64,000 nt of DNA. Origin: Paenarthrobacter aurescens. GTDB taxonomy: Bacteria > Actinomycetota > Actinomycetes > Actinomycetales > Micrococcaceae. Under the pieces are notes generated by a model, which did no database searches, was not told where the DNA came from, and worked only from the letters and a program-made list of their open reading frames with translations. Made by a program: the position numbers and the translations under genes. Positions within the stretch are counted from its first letter, which is position 1. The number at the start of each line of letters is the position of its first letter. Positions 35,525 through 44,623 of this stretch are shown here, piece by piece. The DNA is taken from NCBI RefSeq assembly GCF_041549525.1, contig NZ_CP157456.1, positions 2,356,001 through 2,420,000 on the forward strand, written 5' to 3'.

Positions 35525-35995
35525 ATGTGGCAACACTCCTGCCCCAGCGACACCGCCACATCCGGCGCCCAGTGGAGCAAATATTGTCAAAACCCGCAGG
35601 CGTTGACAGAAGTCGGCAGTATGCCTCCCGGTTCGCACCAGCATTGGGGTGCGGCAGCCCTGGAAGGCCGGCGCCTTTATTCTGAAACCCGTTGTTCTGC
35701 TGCCACAACCAGGTGCCGTCCATTGTGATGGCGGGCCTACCGGGGATCACGTGATCCAGGCATGCCCAGCTCATACTGGCGGTCTTGGGAACAAAGTCAC
35801 CGGACCGGAGATCGAATGTGGATCGACTTCCGGCCATGTTCATTCTCTCACACCCCTGCACATTCGCAGCGAAGGCCGCTGTGTCGTCCAACTGCCCCCT
35901 CTTGCTGGGGCCGGCGTCCAGTCTTCGGAGTTACAATCCTCCCAAGAGCCCATCCCGGCTTGCCGGGTCACTTGTCGAAAAGGATCACATCCGCG
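35525..35995. other. 471-nt divergent intergenic region between rne and VKOR
   Basis: This stretch should hold the rne promoter and 5' leader (minus strand) and the VKOR promoter (plus strand). TTGACA is at 35590-35585 on the minus strand without a good -10. TACAAT at 35934-35939 is a candidate -10 for VKOR. The overlapping ORFs here have no protein-like features. Confidence 0.45.
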
Positions 35996-36664
35996 ATGCC
36001 AAGCACCGCCAGGGAAAACCTGGCCAATCAAGCTCCAAGCCATGTGGAGGACACACCGGTTCCTGCGGATTCGCTTCCCGCAACGGTCCGGGACAAGCCG
36101 TTCGCCTGGCTGCTGTTAATTACCGGCGTTATTGGGTGGCTGGCGTCCGGCGCCCTGGTCCTGGAGAAACTTGAGGTACTCAAGGACCCCAACCATGTGA
36201 CCGTGTGCGATGTAAATCCCTTTGTCTCCTGCGGTGCGGTGATGCAGACACCCCAGAGCTCCGTGTTCGGCTTCCCCAACATGTTCATTGGGATAGTGGC
36301 CTTTGCCGTGATCATCACTACTGCAATGGGCCTTCTTGCCGGAGCAAAATATTCACGGGGTTACTGGCTTGGCCTCCAGGCCGGTGTAACCCTGGGTTTC
36401 GGCTTTGTAGTGTGGCTGTGGTCCCAGGCCCTCTATGTCATCCACGTGCTGTGTCCGTTCTGCATGGTGGTGTGGGCTGCCATGATCCCGCTGTTCGTAT
36501 GGGTAACCATCCGCAACGTCACCAGCGGGGTCATCAAGGCGCCGCCTGCCGTGGTCAAGCTGTTGTCCGGGTATGGCTGGATCATCGTTGCCTTGCTGTA
36601 CGTCGCTGTGATCGCCACGATCTTCATTTCCTTCATTCACCTCTTCGTACCATCTTCGGCATAA
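35996..36664 (+). CDS. Vitamin K epoxide reductase (VKOR) family protein
   Basis: 222 residues, five predicted membrane helices. The active-site pair is in LCPFCMVVW (CxxC in helix 4) and the loop pair is in VCDVNPFVSCG. Bacterial VKOR reoxidises a DsbA-like oxidase using menaquinone, so it supports disulfide bond formation outside the membrane. There is no fused thioredoxin domain, and no DsbA partner is adjacent; the partner must be elsewhere. ATG 35996 follows AAAAGGA by 11 nt. Confidence 0.92.
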   Translation: MPSTARENLANQAPSHVEDTPVPADSLPATVRDKPFAWLLLITGVIGWLASGALVLEKLEVLKDPNHVTVCDVNPFVSCGAVMQTPQSSVFGFPNMFIGIVAFAVIITTAMGLLAGAKYSRGYWLGLQAGVTLGFGFVVWLWSQALYVIHVLCPFCMVVWAAMIPLFVWVTIRNVTSGVIKAPPAVVKLLSGYGWIIVALLYVAVIATIFISFIHLFVPSSA

Positions 36665-36685
36665 TCCCCTGCTCGCGACGCCAAC

Positions 36686-36724
36686 AGTTAAGGCCAATGT
36701 TCATCATGAACATTGGCCTTAACT
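36686..36724 (+). terminator. Terminator hairpin between VKOR gene and ndk
   Basis: A near-perfect stem of about 17-19 bp (36686-36704 with 36706-36724) with a very short loop lies between convergent genes. The plus-strand side continues TTTTAG, which suits VKOR termination; the minus side has no U-tract. Confidence 0.75.
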
Positions 36725-36744
36725 TTTAGCTGGGAGGGGTGTGG

Positions 36745-37164
36745 TTAGCCCTCGAACCAGATCTTGATTTCGCGTTCCGCTGAGTCAACCGAATCGGAGC
36801 CGTGCACAAGGTTCTGCTGGACTGCCAAGCCCCAGTCGCGGCCGAAGTCGCCGCGGATGGTGCCAGGTGACGCCGTCGTGGGATCGGTGGTTCCGGCCAA
36901 TGAGCGGAACCCTTCAATCACCCTGTGGCCCTCGAAGACCGCTGCGATAACCGGTCCGCTGAGCATGAACTCCACCAGTGGCTCATAGAACGGCTTGCCC
37001 ACGTGTTCCTCATAGTGCTGTTCCAGCAGTTCGCGGGTGGCGTTGACCTTCTTCAGCTCCGCCAGGGTGTAGCCCTTGGCTTCGATCCGGGCGAGGATGG
37101 TTCCGCCCAGGTTGCGGGCGACGCCGTCGGGCTTGACCAGGACAAGGGTCCGTTCAATGCTCAC
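36745..37164 (-). CDS. ndk: Nucleoside diphosphate kinase
   Basis: 139 residues. Ndk transfers gamma-phosphates between nucleoside triphosphates and diphosphates through a phospho-His. The active-site His is in QNLVHGSDSVDSAEREI, and ERTLVLVKPDGVARNLGG, EGHRVIEGFRSLAG and ATDPTTAS-type loops are present. The GTG at 37164 has GGAG 5 nt upstream. It lies downstream of DUF4233 on the same strand. Confidence 0.98.
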   Translation of the reverse strand: MSIERTLVLVKPDGVARNLGGTILARIEAKGYTLAELKKVNATRELLEQHYEEHVGKPFYEPLVEFMLSGPVIAAVFEGHRVIEGFRSLAGTTDPTTASPGTIRGDFGRDWGLAVQQNLVHGSDSVDSAEREIKIWFEG

Positions 37165-37219
37165 AGATGCTCCAATGTGATGTATTCAGTGGCTTACGTT
37201 GGTGGTTTTCCCAGCCAGT

Positions 37220-37672
37220 TTACGGGGTCTGCGGGTCAGCTTGGTCACCGTGGGCTGCGTTCCACTCGGCTTGCTCGCGGTCGCGTTGGGCAACCTCGCG
37301 GTCAATCCGCATGCCCGCCCTGATCCCGTACCACCAGCAGATGGCAAACAGGATCCCCACAATAAACATGGTGGGTTCGGCAAAGCCTGTGAGGATCAGC
37401 ACCACTTGCAGTCCCCAGCCCAGGGCGACGCCCCAGGGCTTGGACAACACAGCACATGCCAGAATCAACACCACTGTCAGTGCGATGCCCACGCCCAGGA
37501 TGATGGCGGGGTCCACCTCGCCCCGCCTCAAGCCGAAAACGGCCAGCGTGCCGAAGAACGCCACGAAGGCTTCGAGCAACAGCACTGTGGAAGCGAACAT
37601 CACTTTGGTGGACCGGCGTTTTTTGGGCATGCCGGGCCGCCATTCGCGCTGGGCCTTGGTCATTTTTGCCAT
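37220..37672 (-). CDS. DUF4233 membrane protein
   Basis: 150 residues with four predicted transmembrane helices (VMFASTVLLLEAFVAFFGTL; AIILGVGIALTVVLILACAV; ALGWGLQVVLILTGFA; MFIVGILFAICWWYGIRAG) and charged ends, matching DUF4233, an actinobacterial family regularly encoded between folC and ndk. ATG 37672 is 1 nt past the folC stop; GTG 37681 overlaps folC. Function unknown. Confidence 0.85.
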   Translation of the reverse strand: MAKMTKAQREWRPGMPKKRRSTKVMFASTVLLLEAFVAFFGTLAVFGLRRGEVDPAIILGVGIALTVVLILACAVLSKPWGVALGWGLQVVLILTGFAEPTMFIVGILFAICWWYGIRAGMRIDREVAQRDREQAEWNAAHGDQADPQTP

Positions 37673-37673
37673 G

Positions 37674-39035
37674 CTAGGCACTCGCCTTTCCGAGCAGGAT
37701 CCGTGCCTCGGCCACCACCGTGATGGAACCTGTCACCAGGACGCCTCCCGCAAGGTCATCATTGGATTCGGCACGCTCCACAGCCCACTCCAGGGCATCG
37801 TCCAATTTCTCGGCGATGTGTACGTTGTCCTCGCCAAAACCGAGGTCGACGGCGAGTTCGGCCAGTTCCGCTGCCGGAACGGCACGTGCAGAGTTGGATT
37901 GGGTGAAGCAGAATTCCTCAGCCAGTCCTCCGAGGGACTCCTTGAGGGTCTTGAGGATTTCCTCTGCATCCTTCTCCCGGAGAACGCCAACAACCACTAC
38001 CAGTTTGCTGAAGCTGAAGGCTTCCTGAATCGCTTCGGATGAGACGCGGATGCCGTCCGGATTGTGTGCAGCGTCCACCACCACGGTGGGTGCGGTGCGC
38101 ACTACTTCGAGCCGGCCGGGTGAAGTTACCGTGCCAAAAGCTTCCTTGAGCACCTCGGCGTCGAGTTCCTTCTCCCCGCCACCGAAGAATGCTTCCAGGG
38201 CGGCGACGGCGACGGCTGCGTTTTCGGCCTGGTGGGCACCGTGCAGTGGCAGCAGCAGGTCTTCGTAGCGTCCTGCCAGTCCCTGGATGGTGAGGACCTG
38301 GCCCCCTACGGCAACGCTGCGGGACTCCACACCAAATTCCACGCCCTCAAAACGGAACGGAACATCAACCTCGCGTGCTTTCTCCAACAGAACCTGGGCA
38401 GCGTCCACCGGCTGAGCGGCACTGACCAGGAACCCGCCCGGTTTGATGATGCCGGACTTCTCGTAGGCAATGTCCTCGGTGGTGTCGCCCAAAAGATCTG
38501 TGTGGTCAAGGGAAATGGGCGTAATGACCGAGACTTGGCCGTCACCGACGTTGGTGGCATCGGTGATGCCTCCCAGGCCCACTTCCATGACGGCAACATC
38601 AACGGGCTGGTCCGCGAACACTGCAAAGCCCAGGATGGTCAGGCATTCGAAGTAGGTCAGCCGCGGCTGGTTATCGGCAACGAGCTCGCTGTCCACGATC
38701 TCCAGATACGGCCGGATTTCGTCCCAGATACGTACGAACGTCGCATCCGGCACGGGTTCACCGTCAATGCTGATGCGTTCTGTCACCTTGGACAGGTGCG
38801 GGCTGGTGTACCGGCCCGTGCTCAATCCGTGAGCCCGTAATCCGGCCTCAATCATGCGGGCCGTGGACGTCTTTCCGTTGGTGCCGGTGATGTGGATGAT
38901 CGGATACGCCTTGTTCGGCTCCCCCAACACGTCCATGGCACGGAACAACGGAGCAAGGCGCGGTTCCATTTTGTTTTCCGGAGCGCGGCCAAGGAGTTCG
39001 GCGTAGACGCTTTCAACCGAGAATTCATCAGTCAT
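37674..39035 (-). CDS. folC: Bifunctional folylpolyglutamate/dihydrofolate synthase
   Basis: 453 residues. FolC joins glutamate to dihydropteroate and then extends the polyglutamate tail. The Mur-ligase-like core shows IIHITGTNGKTSTARMIEAG (P-loop), VAVMEVGLGGITDATNV, SLDHTDLLGDTTEDIAYEKS and the C-terminal domain VVVDAAHNPDG. It starts 3 nt after the ileS stop and is followed by DUF4233, so ileS-folC-DUF4233-ndk read as one series. Confidence 0.96.
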   Translation of the reverse strand: MTDEFSVESVYAELLGRAPENKMEPRLAPLFRAMDVLGEPNKAYPIIHITGTNGKTSTARMIEAGLRAHGLSTGRYTSPHLSKVTERISIDGEPVPDATFVRIWDEIRPYLEIVDSELVADNQPRLTYFECLTILGFAVFADQPVDVAVMEVGLGGITDATNVGDGQVSVITPISLDHTDLLGDTTEDIAYEKSGIIKPGGFLVSAAQPVDAAQVLLEKAREVDVPFRFEGVEFGVESRSVAVGGQVLTIQGLAGRYEDLLLPLHGAHQAENAAVAVAALEAFFGGGEKELDAEVLKEAFGTVTSPGRLEVVRTAPTVVVDAAHNPDGIRVSSEAIQEAFSFSKLVVVVGVLREKDAEEILKTLKESLGGLAEEFCFTQSNSARAVPAAELAELAVDLGFGEDNVHIAEKLDDALEWAVERAESNDDLAGGVLVTGSITVVAEARILLGKASA

Positions 39036-39038
39036 GGT

Positions 39039-42000
39039 TCAGGCCCCTGCCTTTGCAACAGTTACCTGCGGTTCGTCCACGCTAGCCAGCAGAACCTCCA
39101 GTTCCAGGGTCAACGTTTCTGTCTTGACGAGCTCGGAGTTGGCTTCCAGGGCATCCACTACGTCCTGCGCAGCCTCCACGGAGGTGCGGATGCGGTCGCT
39201 GACGTTGAGCCCGGCGTCCTTGCGTGCCTGCTGGATAGCCCGCACCATGTCTCGCGCCAGCCCTTCGGCTGCAAGTTCCGGGGTGACCTCGGTGTTCAGG
39301 ACCACAAAACCTCCACCGGGCAACACAGCGACCGCTGAACTGCCGGCGTCGGCAGCTTCCGCGACCACCGTTTCCAAGGTGTATTCGTGCGGCTCAAGCT
39401 CGAGGCCGCCGGCCACCACAACACCGGAGTCACTGACTGACCAATCGCCGGACTTGGATCCCTTGATGGCCTGTTGCACGTTCTTACCCAGGCGCGGACC
39501 TGCCGCACGGGCATTCACCACGAGCTTCTGCTCGATGCCGAACTCCTCAGGCGAGGCAGTAGCTGCGTCGAGCAACCGGACCGATCGCAGGTTCAGTTCA
39601 TCGGCGACGACGGCGGCAAAACCTTCCAGCGCATCTGCACCAGGTGCCACTACAGTCAGCTCCTGCAGCGGGAGGCGAACGCGGAGATTCGCGCCCTTGC
39701 GCAGGCTCGAACCTGTGGAGCAGATCTGCTGGACCCTGTCCATCGCCTCAACAAGGGTGGCGTTGGCAGGGAACAGCGAAGCATCGGGCCAGTCGGCCAG
39801 GTGCACGGAACGGCCACCTGTCAGTCCGCGCCAGATCTCTTCGGTCACCAATGGCAGCAAGGAAGCCGACACGCGGCACACCGCTTCGAGGGCTGTGTAC
39901 AGGGCGTCGAAGGCGTCGACGTTCTCGTCGAAGAAGCGCTGGCGGCTGCGGCGGACGTACCAGTTGGTAAGCATGTCCAGGTAGCTGCGGAGTTCGTCGC
40001 AGGCGCCGGAGATGTCATAGCTGTCCAGGCTGGCAGTGACATTCCGGACCAGGTCCCCGGTGTTGGCCAGGAGGTACTGGTCCAGGGTGTCCGCGTAGCC
40101 GTCGTAACGCAGCTTTGCCTCGTAGCCGGAGCCTCCATTGGCTGCGTTGGTGTAGAGCGTGAAGAAGCTGTACACATTCCACAGCGGCAGGATGACCTGA
40201 CGCACGCCGTCACGGATGCCTTGCTCGGTGACCACGAGGTTGCCGCCGCGGAGGATGGGGCTGGACATCAGGAACCACCGCATGGCGTCGGAACCATCGC
40301 GATCCAGGACCTCGGAGACATCCGGGTAGTTGCGCAGGCTCTTGGACATCTTCTGCCCATCGGAGCCCAGAACGATTCCGTGGCTGATCACATTTCGGAA
40401 CGCCGGGCGGTCAAAGAGAGCGGTGGAGAGGATGTGCAGCATGTAGAACCAGCCGCGTGTCTGCCCGATGTACTCCACGATGAAGTCCGCCGGGTTATGG
40501 GTGTCAAACCATTCCTCGTTCTGGAACGGGTAGTGCACCTGGCCATATGGCATGGACCCGGAGTCGAACCAAACGTCAAGAACGTCCTCCACACGGCGCA
40601 TGGTGGACTTGCCCGTGGGGTCGTCCGGGTTGGGACGCGTCAGCTCATCGATGAACGGGCGGTGCAGGTCCACCTGTCCTTCGTTGTTGACCGGAAGACG
40701 ACCGAAGTCGGCTTCCATCTCGGCCAGGGAGCCATAGACGTCCGTACGCGGGTACTCGGGGTCATCAGACTGCCACACGGGGATGGGTGATCCCCAGTAC
40801 CGGTTGCGGCTGATGGACCAGTCGCGGGCATTGTCCAGCCACTTGCCGAACTGGCCGTCCTTGACGTTGCCGGGGATCCAGTTGATCTCCTGGTTCAGCT
40901 CGGACATGCGGTCTTTGAACTTGGTGACTTCGACGTACCAAGAGGACACCGCGCGATAGATCAGCGGGTTCCGGCAGCGCCAGCAGTGCGGGTAGCTGTG
41001 CTCGTAGCTGGCCTGGCGGACCAGGCGGCCATCGGCGCGGAGCACCTGGGTGATGGGCTTGTTGGCATCAAAGACCTGCAGGCCGACGATCCCGGCCAGC
41101 TCGCCGTGGGCAAACAGCGGCAGGAACTTTGCGCCCTCATCCACAGAGAGGACCACGGGGATGCCGGCGTCTTCACAGACCTTCTGGTCATCCTCACCGT
41201 AGGCCGGGGCCTGGTGGACTATACCCGTTCCGTCGGTGGTGGTGACGTAATCGGCCACCAGGAAGCGCCACGCATTCTGCGTGCCGTACTTCTCAGCGTC
41301 AGCGAAGTCATTCCACAACGGCTCATACTCAAGGCCTGCCAACTCAGTGCCGGTATGCGTGGACACCACAGCGGCAGCAGCGGCAGCGGCGTCGTCGTAC
41401 CCAAGGTCCTTGGCGTAGGACCCCACCAGGTCAGTTGCCAGGAGGAAACTGCCGGTCACCGGGGCTTCGGCGGATGCAGCTTTGACGCCGTTGGGTCCTG
41501 CGGGCAGGACGGCGTAAGAGATGTCAGGGCCGACGGCGAGCGCCAGGTTGGTGGGCAACGTCCAGGGCGTGGTGGTCCAGGCGAGGGCCTGGACTCCGGC
41601 GAGCGTCCTGGAGAGTTCGGAGTCCCCGGCCTTGACCGGGAACGTGACCGTTACGGTCTGGTCCTGGCGGTTCTTGTAGACATCGTCATCCATGCGGAGT
41701 TCATGGTTGGACAGTGGGGTTTCGTCTTTCCAGCAGTACGGGAGGACTCGGTAACCGTTGTAGGTGAGGCCCTTTTCGTGCAGCTGCTTGAAGGCCCAGA
41801 GCACGGACTCCATGTACTCGACGTTGAGCGTTTTGTAGTCGTTCTCGAAGTCCACCCAGCGTGCCTGGCGGGTGACGTAGGCCTTCCACTCGTTGGCGTA
41901 CTTCATGACGGAGGCGCGGCAGGCGTCGTTGAATTTGTCGATGCCCATGGCTTCGATCTGGGTCTTGTCCGTCATGCCCAGTTGCTTCATGGCTTCGAGT

Positions 42001-42326
42001 TCAGCGGGCAGGCCGTGGGTGTCCCAGCCGAAGCGCCGCTCCACCCGCTTGCCGCGTTGGGTCTGGTAGCGGCCTACGAGGTCCTTGGCGTAGCCGGTGA
42101 GGAGGTGGCCGTAGTGCGGGAGTCCGTTGGCGAAGGGAGGGCCATCGTAGAAGACGAATTCGTTGCTGCCGTCCTTGCCTGCATCGCGTTGATCGATGCT
42201 GGCCTGGAAGGTGCCGTCTTCATCCCAGTATTTGAGGATGCGTTCTTCGATTTCCGGGAACTTCACGGAAGCGGACACGCCGTGGGTGCCTGACGAAGAC
42301 GCTGAGGCCTTGGGGTAGTGGGTCAT
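39039..42326 (-). CDS. ileS: Isoleucine-tRNA ligase
   Basis: 1095 residues, a class I aminoacyl-tRNA synthetase charging tRNA-Ile. The HIGH-type motif is [16 protein letters not shown] and the KMSKS motif is [12 protein letters not shown]; the CP1 editing domain lies between. The C-terminal region is long and eukaryotic-like, as in the IleS2 type known in actinobacteria, which tends to be mupirocin-tolerant. ATG 42326 has AGGATATGAG upstream; the frame runs further, into the T-box leader. Confidence 0.97.
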   Translation of the reverse strand: MTHYPKASASSSGTHGVSASVKFPEIEERILKYWDEDGTFQASIDQRDAGKDGSNEFVFYDGPPFANGLPHYGHLLTGYAKDLVGRYQTQRGKRVERRFGWDTHGLPAELEAMKQLGMTDKTQIEAMGIDKFNDACRASVMKYANEWKAYVTRQARWVDFENDYKTLNVEYMESVLWAFKQLHEKGLTYNGYRVLPYCWKDETPLSNHELRMDDDVYKNRQDQTVTVTFPVKAGDSELSRTLAGVQALAWTTTPWTLPTNLALAVGPDISYAVLPAGPNGVKAASAEAPVTGSFLLATDLVGSYAKDLGYDDAAAAAAAVVSTHTGTELAGLEYEPLWNDFADAEKYGTQNAWRFLVADYVTTTDGTGIVHQAPAYGEDDQKVCEDAGIPVVLSVDEGAKFLPLFAHGELAGIVGLQVFDANKPITQVLRADGRLVRQASYEHSYPHCWRCRNPLIYRAVSSWYVEVTKFKDRMSELNQEINWIPGNVKDGQFGKWLDNARDWSISRNRYWGSPIPVWQSDDPEYPRTDVYGSLAEMEADFGRLPVNNEGQVDLHRPFIDELTRPNPDDPTGKSTMRRVEDVLDVWFDSGSMPYGQVHYPFQNEEWFDTHNPADFIVEYIGQTRGWFYMLHILSTALFDRPAFRNVISHGIVLGSDGQKMSKSLRNYPDVSEVLDRDGSDAMRWFLMSSPILRGGNLVVTEQGIRDGVRQVILPLWNVYSFFTLYTNAANGGSGYEAKLRYDGYADTLDQYLLANTGDLVRNVTASLDSYDISGACDELRSYLDMLTNWYVRRSRQRFFDENVDAFDALYTALEAVCRVSASLLPLVTEEIWRGLTGGRSVHLADWPDASLFPANATLVEAMDRVQQICSTGSSLRKGANLRVRLPLQELTVVAPGADALEGFAAVVADELNLRSVRLLDAATASPEEFGIEQKLVVNARAAGPRLGKNVQQAIKGSKSGDWSVSDSGVVVAGGLELEPHEYTLETVVAEAADAGSSAVAVLPGGGFVVLNTEVTPELAAEGLARDMVRAIQQARKDAGLNVSDRIRTSVEAAQDVVDALEANSELVKTETLTLELEVLLASVDEPQVTVAKAGA

Positions 42327-42344
42327 CTCATATCCTGTGATAGC

Positions 42345-42575
42345 TGGTTGACTGTCAGGATGCGAGGACGGCTTCTGTGCTGCCTGTCGGCAGCGCAGGT
42401 ACCGCGGTACCACCTCACTTACCGGGATACGGGATCCCGGCCTCTCATTACTGCTGTGACGGGCTTACCCGTCCGGTTCTACTGAGCGCCTGCCACCTTG
42501 CTGATGGTTGGTGCTGTTCTTCCGGAAGCTCACCGGTGATGGCCGGGTCAAAGCTGGTCCTACAAGTCTAGCGGC
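42345..42575 (-). promoter_or_regulatory. ileS T-box leader (translational type)
   Basis: On the minus strand, the segment contains the T-box sequence GGTGGTACCGCGG (42403-42415) and, earlier, a short stem I with an ATC isoleucine specifier next to ACCGGTGAGCTTCCGGAAG, the pattern of actinobacterial ileS leaders. Uncharged tRNA-Ile should bind and release the ribosome-binding site. No U-tract follows, so the mechanism is probably translational. Confidence 0.92.
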
Positions 42576-42640
42576 AGTGGGACTCCTGCTCTACCCGGAC
42601 GTTCATCCCCTGGTGGGAGCCCGGCAACCTCAGCTGTGAA

Positions 42641-42653
42641 TAGACTCAACCCC
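42641..42653 (+). promoter_or_regulatory. Leaderless -10 element for the EEP gene
   Basis: TAGACT (42641-42646) is followed by 7 nt and ATG 42654, without a Shine-Dalgarno. Confidence 0.5.
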
Positions 42654-43697
42654 ATGACGCACCCCTCCGCCACCCTTTCGAGCACCAGCCCGGCTCGACG
42701 CCGCCCTTCCGTGGCATGGTCTGTGCTGGCTTTGCTGAGTGCGCTGCCTGTGGCGGGGGTATCAATGTTCCGGGGAATCCCCGTGGAATGGCCCCTCATG
42801 GTGGTGCAACTGTTGTCCTTCACACCTTGGCTGGTGGTGCCCGCGGCGTTGGCTTTGGTCCTTGCGGTGCTGGGGCGCCGCCTGTGGGTCATCATCACGG
42901 CCGCTGCCTTGCTGGCCGTTCAGCTGTTCTGGCTTTTTCCATTGGACGCCGGAAAGCCGGAAACTCTGCCCGCCGGGACTGCGACTGTTTCCGTTAAGGT
43001 CATGAGCCTCAACTCCGAGTATGGAGAGGCGGATGCTGCTGCGATCGTGAGCATGGTCCGTGAGAACGGCGTTCAGCTCCTGGCACTTCAGGAGCATACG
43101 CAAGGGCTTGAGGACCGGCTGGGCGCCGAGGGCTTGGAGAAGATATTGCCCCACCGCGTGAGCGAACCCAACGATGACGCGTCCGGCGGCGCGGTCTACT
43201 CCGCATTCCCGCTGGAAGCTGTGGGCTTGCTGCCGGATACCCCGTTCCGCATGGATGTCACCCGGGTCCTCCTGAAGGACTCCTCGGCTGGTTCCGCGGC
43301 AGTGTTGAACCTCACCAACGTCCACGCCCTTCCGCCGGTTGATGAACGCATTGGCCAGTGGCGCAGTGACTTAGACAAAGTGGCCCGCCAAGCATCCCGC
43401 CCAGGGAGTCAGTTGCTGACGGGCGACTACAACGCCACGTACGATCACTCCGAGTTCAGGGAAGTGCTGGATAAGGCCCTGGCAGGTCAGGAAGGCAGGA
43501 AGCTCGTGGATGTGGGGACTGCCTCCGGCGGACGGTTCTCCCCCACATGGCCAATGGAGGGTCTGCCGCTGCCCGGGATCGTGATCGACCACATGGTGAC
43601 ATCACCACTGATCAGCAGCAGCGACTACTCGGTCCACCGGATCCCTGGCAGCGACCATGCGGCCATCATGGCCCGGCTGGTTGTTCCCGCCGGGTAA
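42654..43697 (+). CDS. Endonuclease/exonuclease/phosphatase (EEP) family membrane protein
   Basis: 347 residues. Three N-terminal membrane helices (about residues 25-105) are followed by an EEP-fold catalytic domain facing outside. Motifs: VKVMSLNSEYGEAD (first Asn), LLALQEH (metal Glu), LTGDYNATYDHSEF (Asp/Asn) and SDHAAIMARL (Asp-His pair). Relatives cleave phosphodiesters or phosphate esters; the substrate is unknown. It is divergent from ileS and converges with the SDR gene. Confidence 0.9.
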   Translation: MTHPSATLSSTSPARRRPSVAWSVLALLSALPVAGVSMFRGIPVEWPLMVVQLLSFTPWLVVPAALALVLAVLGRRLWVIITAAALLAVQLFWLFPLDAGKPETLPAGTATVSVKVMSLNSEYGEADAAAIVSMVRENGVQLLALQEHTQGLEDRLGAEGLEKILPHRVSEPNDDASGGAVYSAFPLEAVGLLPDTPFRMDVTRVLLKDSSAGSAAVLNLTNVHALPPVDERIGQWRSDLDKVARQASRPGSQLLTGDYNATYDHSEFREVLDKALAGQEGRKLVDVGTASGGRFSPTWPMEGLPLPGIVIDHMVTSPLISSSDYSVHRIPGSDHAAIMARLVVPAG

Positions 43698-43706
43698 CAC
43701 GTCGGC

Positions 43707-43748
43707 AAGCCGCTGAACCGTGGCTGGCCAGCAACGGTTCAGCGGCTT
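43707..43748. terminator. Perfect 15-bp inverted repeat between convergent EEP and SDR genes
   Basis: AAGCCGCTGAACCGT (43707-43721) pairs perfectly with 43734-43748. It lies between the two convergent stops and is probably a bidirectional terminator, although the U-tract is weak on both sides. Confidence 0.65.
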
Positions 43749-43758
43749 GGCAACAGCT

Positions 43759-44550
43759 TTAGCCTTCTTTGCGGACCAGTTTGTGATTGGCGGCCTGCGC
43801 GACAGGGCGGACAACAATCTGGTCTAGGTTGACGTGATGCGGCAGTGACACGGCGTACTTGACCACATCTGCCACGTCCTCGGCGGTCAGGGGCTTCTCA
43901 ACACCCGCGTAGACCTTGGCGGCCGCGTCCTTGTCACCCAGGCGGTTCAGGGCGAATTCCTCGGTATAAACCAGACCCGGAGCCACTTCAATGACGCGGA
44001 CGTTGTTGCCTACTTCTTCCAGCCGCAGGGCATTGGTCATGGCATGCTGGGCAAACTTTGCTGCGTTGTAGCCCGCGCCGCCTTCATAGGCGGACAACCC
44101 TGCCGTGGAGGTCAGGTTCAGGACGGTGCCTTCGCCGTTTGCCCTGAGCATGGGTAGGAATGCGCGGGTGATTTTCATGGTGCCCAGGACGTTGACCTGA
44201 TACATCCAATCCCAGTCTTCTGTATCAGCGTTCGCAATGGTGTCCGCACCCCGTGCGCCGCCGGCGATGTTGATCAGTGTGTCAGCACCTCCGGCTTCGG
44301 TGACGGCCCCCAGCAAGGCGGCGACGTCGTCGTCGTCGGTGATATCAGCGGGGAACGCCACAGCACCGGTGGCCGCTTCCAAGGCCTCGAGCCTGTCCGC
44401 GCGGCGTGCTACGGCAAAGACGTTCCAACCGGTGGAGACCAAAGCCTTGACGGTGGCCTCGCCGATCCCTGTGCTGGCCCCGGTAACAACGGCCGTCTTG
44501 TTCTGTCCTGAATTCTGTCCTGAAGGGGTGCTGTGCGCTGCCAAAGTCAT
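43759..44550 (-). CDS. Short-chain dehydrogenase/reductase (SDR)
   Basis: 263 residues. Rossmann motif TGASTGIGEATV near the N-terminus, NIAGG (the NNAG equivalent), catalytic Ser in LTSTAGLSAYEGGAG, and Tyr/Lys in GYNAAKFAQ. The NAD(P)-dependent reaction and substrate are unknown. The frame is open to 44733 but the upstream part overlaps valS; ATG 44550 with TATGGT 6 nt away is preferred. Confidence 0.9.
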   Translation of the reverse strand: MTLAAHSTPSGQNSGQNKTAVVTGASTGIGEATVKALVSTGWNVFAVARRADRLEALEAATGAVAFPADITDDDDVAALLGAVTEAGGADTLINIAGGARGADTIANADTEDWDWMYQVNVLGTMKITRAFLPMLRANGEGTVLNLTSTAGLSAYEGGAGYNAAKFAQHAMTNALRLEEVGNNVRVIEVAPGLVYTEEFALNRLGDKDAAAKVYAGVEKPLTAEDVADVVKYAVSLPHHVNLDQIVVRPVAQAANHKLVRKEG

Positions 44551-44562
44551 GGAACCACCATA
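44551..44562 (-). promoter_or_regulatory. Leaderless -10 element for the SDR gene
   Basis: On the minus strand TATGGT (44562-44557) is followed by GGTTCC and ATG 44550. GGTGG overlaps the box, so a weak Shine-Dalgarno is a rival reading. Confidence 0.45.
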
Positions 44563-44623
44563 TCCGGGGTGCGGCTCAGCCTCACGGGCCTGCTGTAACG
44601 CCGGGCCATGAAACAATTGACCC

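Noticed and set aside
35525..35891. 124-codon minus-strand open frame and N-terminal extension of rne
   Set aside because: The sequences lack protein-like composition; the region is better explained as the divergent rne/VKOR promoter region.
39474..42293. Two long plus-strand open frames (438 and 435 codons)
   Set aside because: They are antisense to ileS, which is unmistakable.
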